64,000 bases of DNA, taken from the NCBI RefSeq assembly GCF_000742135.1, contig NZ_KN046818.1, positions 4,159,447 through 4,223,446 of the forward strand, given 5' to 3'. Origin of the DNA: Klebsiella pneumoniae (GTDB taxonomy: Bacteria; Pseudomonadota; Gammaproteobacteria; Enterobacterales; Enterobacteriaceae). Made by a program: the position numbers and the translations under genes. Position 1 is the first letter of the stretch. Each line of letters starts with the position of its first letter. Positions 61,605-64,000 of this stretch are shown here, piece after piece. Below the pieces are notes generated by a model. That model was not told where the DNA came from, searched no databases, and saw nothing but the letters and a program-made list of their open reading frames with translations.

Positions 61605-63062
61605 ATGACAATAACTCCACAACAACTGATCGCACTGCTACCGCTGCTGATCGTCGGCTTGACGGTGGTGGTTGTGATGCTCTCCATTGCGTGGCGACGC
61701 AATCATTTTCTCAATGCCACGCTGTCGGTTCTTGGACTTAACGCCGCGCTGGTCTCGCTCTGGTTCGTCGGCCAGAACGGGGCGATGGACGTCACGCCGC
61801 TGATCCGCGTTGACGGCTACGCCATGCTTTACACCGGTCTGGTGCTGCTGGCGAGCCTCGCGACCTGTACTTTCGCCTACCCGTGGCTTGAGGGTTACAA
61901 GGACAACAAAGAAGAGTTCTACCTGCTGGTGCTGATCGCCGCCCTGGGCGGCATTCTGCTGGCCGGCGCGAATCATCTGGCGGCGCTGTTCCTCGGTATT
62001 GAGCTGATTTCGCTGCCGCTGTTCGGCCTGGTTGGTTACGCCTTCCGCCAGAAGCGTTCGCTGGAAGCGAGCATCAAATACACCATCCTCTCCGCGGCAG
62101 CTTCGTCCTTCCTGCTGTTCGGTATGGCGCTGGTGTATGCGAACTCCGGCAACCTGTCCTTCCTCGCGCTGGGCAAAAGCCTGGCGGACAACATGCTGCA
62201 CGAGCCGCTGCTGCTGGCGGGTCTTGGCCTGATGATTGTCGGTCTTGGCTTTAAACTGTCGCTGGTGCCGTTCCACCTGTGGACGCCGGACGTTTACCAG
62301 GGGGCGCCTGCGCCGGTCTCCACCTTCCTGGCGACCGCCAGCAAGATCGCTATCTTCGGCGTAGTGATGCGTCTGTTCCTGTACATGCCGGTGGGCAACA
62401 GCGAAGCGGTACGCGTGGTGCTGGGCCTGATCGCCTTCGCCTCTATCATCTTCGGTAACCTGATGGCGCTGAGCCAGACCAACATTAAGCGCCTGCTCGG
62501 TTACTCTTCCATCTCCCATCTCGGCTATCTGCTGGTGGCGCTGATTGCCCTGCAGAGCGGTGAAATGTCGATGGAAGCCGTGGGCGTTTACCTGGCCGGT
62601 TACCTGTTCAGCAGCCTCGGCGCGTTCGGCGTGGTCAGCCTGATGTCCAGCCCGTACCGCGGCCCGGATGCTGACTCGCTGTTCTCCTACCGCGGCCTGT
62701 TCTGGCACCGTCCGATCCTGTCGGCTGTGATGACGGTGATGATGCTCTCCCTGGCCGGCATCCCGATGACCCTCGGCTTTATCGGTAAGTTCTACGTGCT
62801 GGCCGTCGGTGTGCATGCGCATCTGTGGTGGCTGGTTGCCGCGGTGGTTGTCGGCTCGGCGATCGGTCTCTACTACTACCTGCGCGTGGCAGTGAGCCTG
62901 TACCTGAGCGCGCCGGAGCAGCTGAATCGCGATGCGCCGTCAAACTGGCAGTACAGCGCCGGCGGTATCGTGGTGCTGATCTCCGCGCTGCTGGTGCTGG
63001 TGCTCGGTATCTGGCCGCAGCCGCTGATTAGCATCGTGCAGCTGGCGACGCCGCTGATGTAA
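61605..63062 (+). CDS. nuoN: NADH-quinone oxidoreductase subunit N
   Basis: NuoN is the third antiporter-like subunit, last of the operon. The 485-aa protein has [88 protein letters not shown] and [23 protein letters not shown]. It starts 6 bp after nuoM. A shared terminator separates it from convergent rbn. Confidence 0.97.
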   Translation: MTITPQQLIALLPLLIVGLTVVVVMLSIAWRRNHFLNATLSVLGLNAALVSLWFVGQNGAMDVTPLIRVDGYAMLYTGLVLLASLATCTFAYPWLEGYKDNKEEFYLLVLIAALGGILLAGANHLAALFLGIELISLPLFGLVGYAFRQKRSLEASIKYTILSAAASSFLLFGMALVYANSGNLSFLALGKSLADNMLHEPLLLAGLGLMIVGLGFKLSLVPFHLWTPDVYQGAPAPVSTFLATASKIAIFGVVMRLFLYMPVGNSEAVRVVLGLIAFASIIFGNLMALSQTNIKRLLGYSSISHLGYLLVALIALQSGEMSMEAVGVYLAGYLFSSLGAFGVVSLMSSPYRGPDADSLFSYRGLFWHRPILSAVMTVMMLSLAGIPMTLGFIGKFYVLAVGVHAHLWWLVAAVVVGSAIGLYYYLRVAVSLYLSAPEQLNRDAPSNWQYSAGGIVVLISALLVLVLGIWPQPLISIVQLATPLM

Positions 63063-63078
63063 GTTGATTGACTCAATA

Positions 63079-63107
63079 AAAAACCGCCGGGATGGCGGTT
63101 TTTTTAT
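63079..63107. terminator. Bidirectional terminator at the end of the nuo operon
   Basis: AAAACCGCC (63080-63088) pairs with GGCGGTTTT (63094-63102), loop GGGAT, with T-runs on both strands. It serves nuoN and probably rbn. Confidence 0.88.
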
Positions 63108-63116
63108 GCCCGGATT

Positions 63117-64000
63117 TTACGCCATCTTGTAGACCATAAAGTCTTCCGCCAGCAGCGTGTTAGGGAAAATCTCCCGGCATTCCGCCAGCATACGCAGACA
63201 GCCTTCGGCATCGTAGCGCGAGCTAAAGTGGGTGGCGATCAGCGTATCGACCCCCGCTTCTTTGGCAAGCGCCGCGGTCTGCTGACTGGAAGAGTGGCCG
63301 CGGCTATTGGCTTTCTCCGCCATCGCCTGCTCAAGGGTGGTTTCGTGGACCATTACATCCGCCCCGCGAGCCATCTCCAGCGCCTGCGGGCAGGGGGCGG
63401 TATCGCCGAAGATGGCCAGCGTTTTACCCGGGGTCGCAGGTCCCAGATAGCGGCTGCCGTCGATGACCCGGCCATCTGCCAGCTCGACGCGCTGTCCGCG
63501 CTTGAGTTGATGGAACAGCGGCCCGGGAGGCACGCCATCGGCAATCAGCTGGGCGGCGTCGAGGGTGCCGGGCTTGTCATGCTGCGCAATGCGATACCCA
63601 TAGCACTCCACCGGATGGCTGAGCGGATACGCGGTGACCCGATAGCCCTCTTCGTCGAACACCAGACCAGGGCCGACTTCGATGATGGTGAGCGGATAGT
63701 CGGTCCACGAACCGCTCAGGCGCAGCGCGGTCTCAACAAACTCTTTGAGTCCTTTTGGCCCGTAGAGGGTGAGGGGCAGAGAGTTTCCCTGCATCGAGCG
63801 GCTGCACAGCAGACCGGGCAGGCCGAACAGGTGGTCGCCGTGCAGATGGGTAATAAAAATCTTATTCAGTTTGCCGGGATGGTAGGGCGTGTGAAGAAAC
63901 TGATGCTGGGTCCCTTCGCCGCAGTCAAACAACCACATTTCAGCGCGGGTCGGCTGTTGCAAATTCAGTATTATCGACGTCATATTACGCGTGCGGGTCG
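63117..64000 (-). CDS. rbn: Ribonuclease BN / RNase Z (ElaC), partial, 5' end beyond window
   Basis: RNase BN is a zinc metallo-beta-lactamase-fold nuclease that trims tRNA 3' ends. Visible is [48 protein letters not shown], with the HLHGDH zinc motif. Further on are [53 protein letters not shown] and the late histidine in [10 protein letters not shown]. The ATG at 63983 is not the start: the frame stays open to the window edge ([13 protein letters not shown], where E. coli reads TRTRNVTAILLNL). About 14 N-terminal codons are missing. Confidence 0.96.
   Translation of the reverse strand, partial: TRTRNMTSIILNLQQPTRAEMWLFDCGEGTQHQFLHTPYHPGKLNKIFITHLHGDHLFGLPGLLCSRSMQGNSLPLTLYGPKGLKEFVETALRLSGSWTDYPLTIIEVGPGLVFDEEGYRVTAYPLSHPVECYGYRIAQHDKPGTLDAAQLIADGVPPGPLFHQLKRGQRVELADGRVIDGSRYLGPATPGKTLAIFGDTAPCPQALEMARGADVMVHETTLEQAMAEKANSRGHSSSQQTAALAKEAGVDTLIATHFSSRYDAEGCLRMLAECREIFPNTLLAEDFMVYKMA

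Noticed and set aside
63981-63983. ATG as rbn start
   Set aside because: The frame continues upstream to the window end and aligns with the homologue's residues before this Met, which replaces a Val.

Overview
The window is a stretch of core chromosome from an enterobacterium, most likely the Klebsiella pneumoniae complex. The proteins read almost residue for residue like their Escherichia coli counterparts, and gene order follows the E. coli fadL-to-rbn segment. Base composition is GC-rich in genes. The ackA-pta intergenic DNA carries an ERIC element, and a flagellum-linked gene (flk) sits in what appears to be a non-motile genus. Both window edges cut a gene: fadL at the left and rbn (elaC) at the right. 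Species assignment is by recognition only.

Layout. (1) 1-5.1 kb: fatty-acid uptake and beta-oxidation, with fadL, yfcZ and fadIJ; FadR-type operators lie before fadL and fadI. (2) 5.3-6.4 kb: sixA and smrB, convergent. (3) 6.6-11.1 kb: prmB, then the tightly packed aroC-mepA-yfcA-epmC-yfcL run. (4) 11.2-14.6 kb: mnmC and fabB, divergent, with FadR-like and FabR-like sites before fabB. (5) 14.8-24 kb: yfcJ and flk (convergent), pdxB-usg-truA-dedA, accD, folC-dedD. (6) 24-27 kb: cvpA-purF under a PurR box, then ubiX. (7) 27-31.3 kb: cationic amino-acid uptake, argT and hisJQMP, with two NtrC-type sites and a sigma-54 promoter before argT. (8) 31.3-36 kb: an acetyltransferase gene, folX-yfcH, yfcG, yfcF, yfcE, yfcD. 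(9) 36-39.7 kb: acetate metabolism, ackA-pta, interrupted by the ERIC element. (10) 40-45.6 kb: yfbV, yfbU, hxpA, yfbS, yfbR, alaA. (11) 46.5-47.4 kb: the regulator lrhA between two long non-coding stretches. (12) 48-63 kb: the complete respiratory complex I operon nuoA to nuoN, with nuoC and nuoD fused, then convergent rbn.

How the genes work together. FadL imports long-chain fatty acids, FadI and FadJ degrade them, and FabB with AccD makes them; the same regulator FadR plausibly touches three of these promoters. NADH from beta-oxidation and central metabolism feeds complex I. AckA and Pta interconvert acetyl-CoA and acetate. ArgT and HisJ are alternative binding proteins for one membrane transporter, HisQMP.

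No prophage, insertion sequence, CRISPR array, defence island, tRNA or rRNA gene was seen, and I found no undescribed multi-gene system. The points worth a second look are regulatory or intergenic: the argT enhancer-promoter, helically spaced short motifs before hisJ, the ERIC element inside ackA-pta, REP-type hairpins inside operons, and the long leaders of lrhA and nuoA. All family identifications are from memory of homologous sequences; no search was run.
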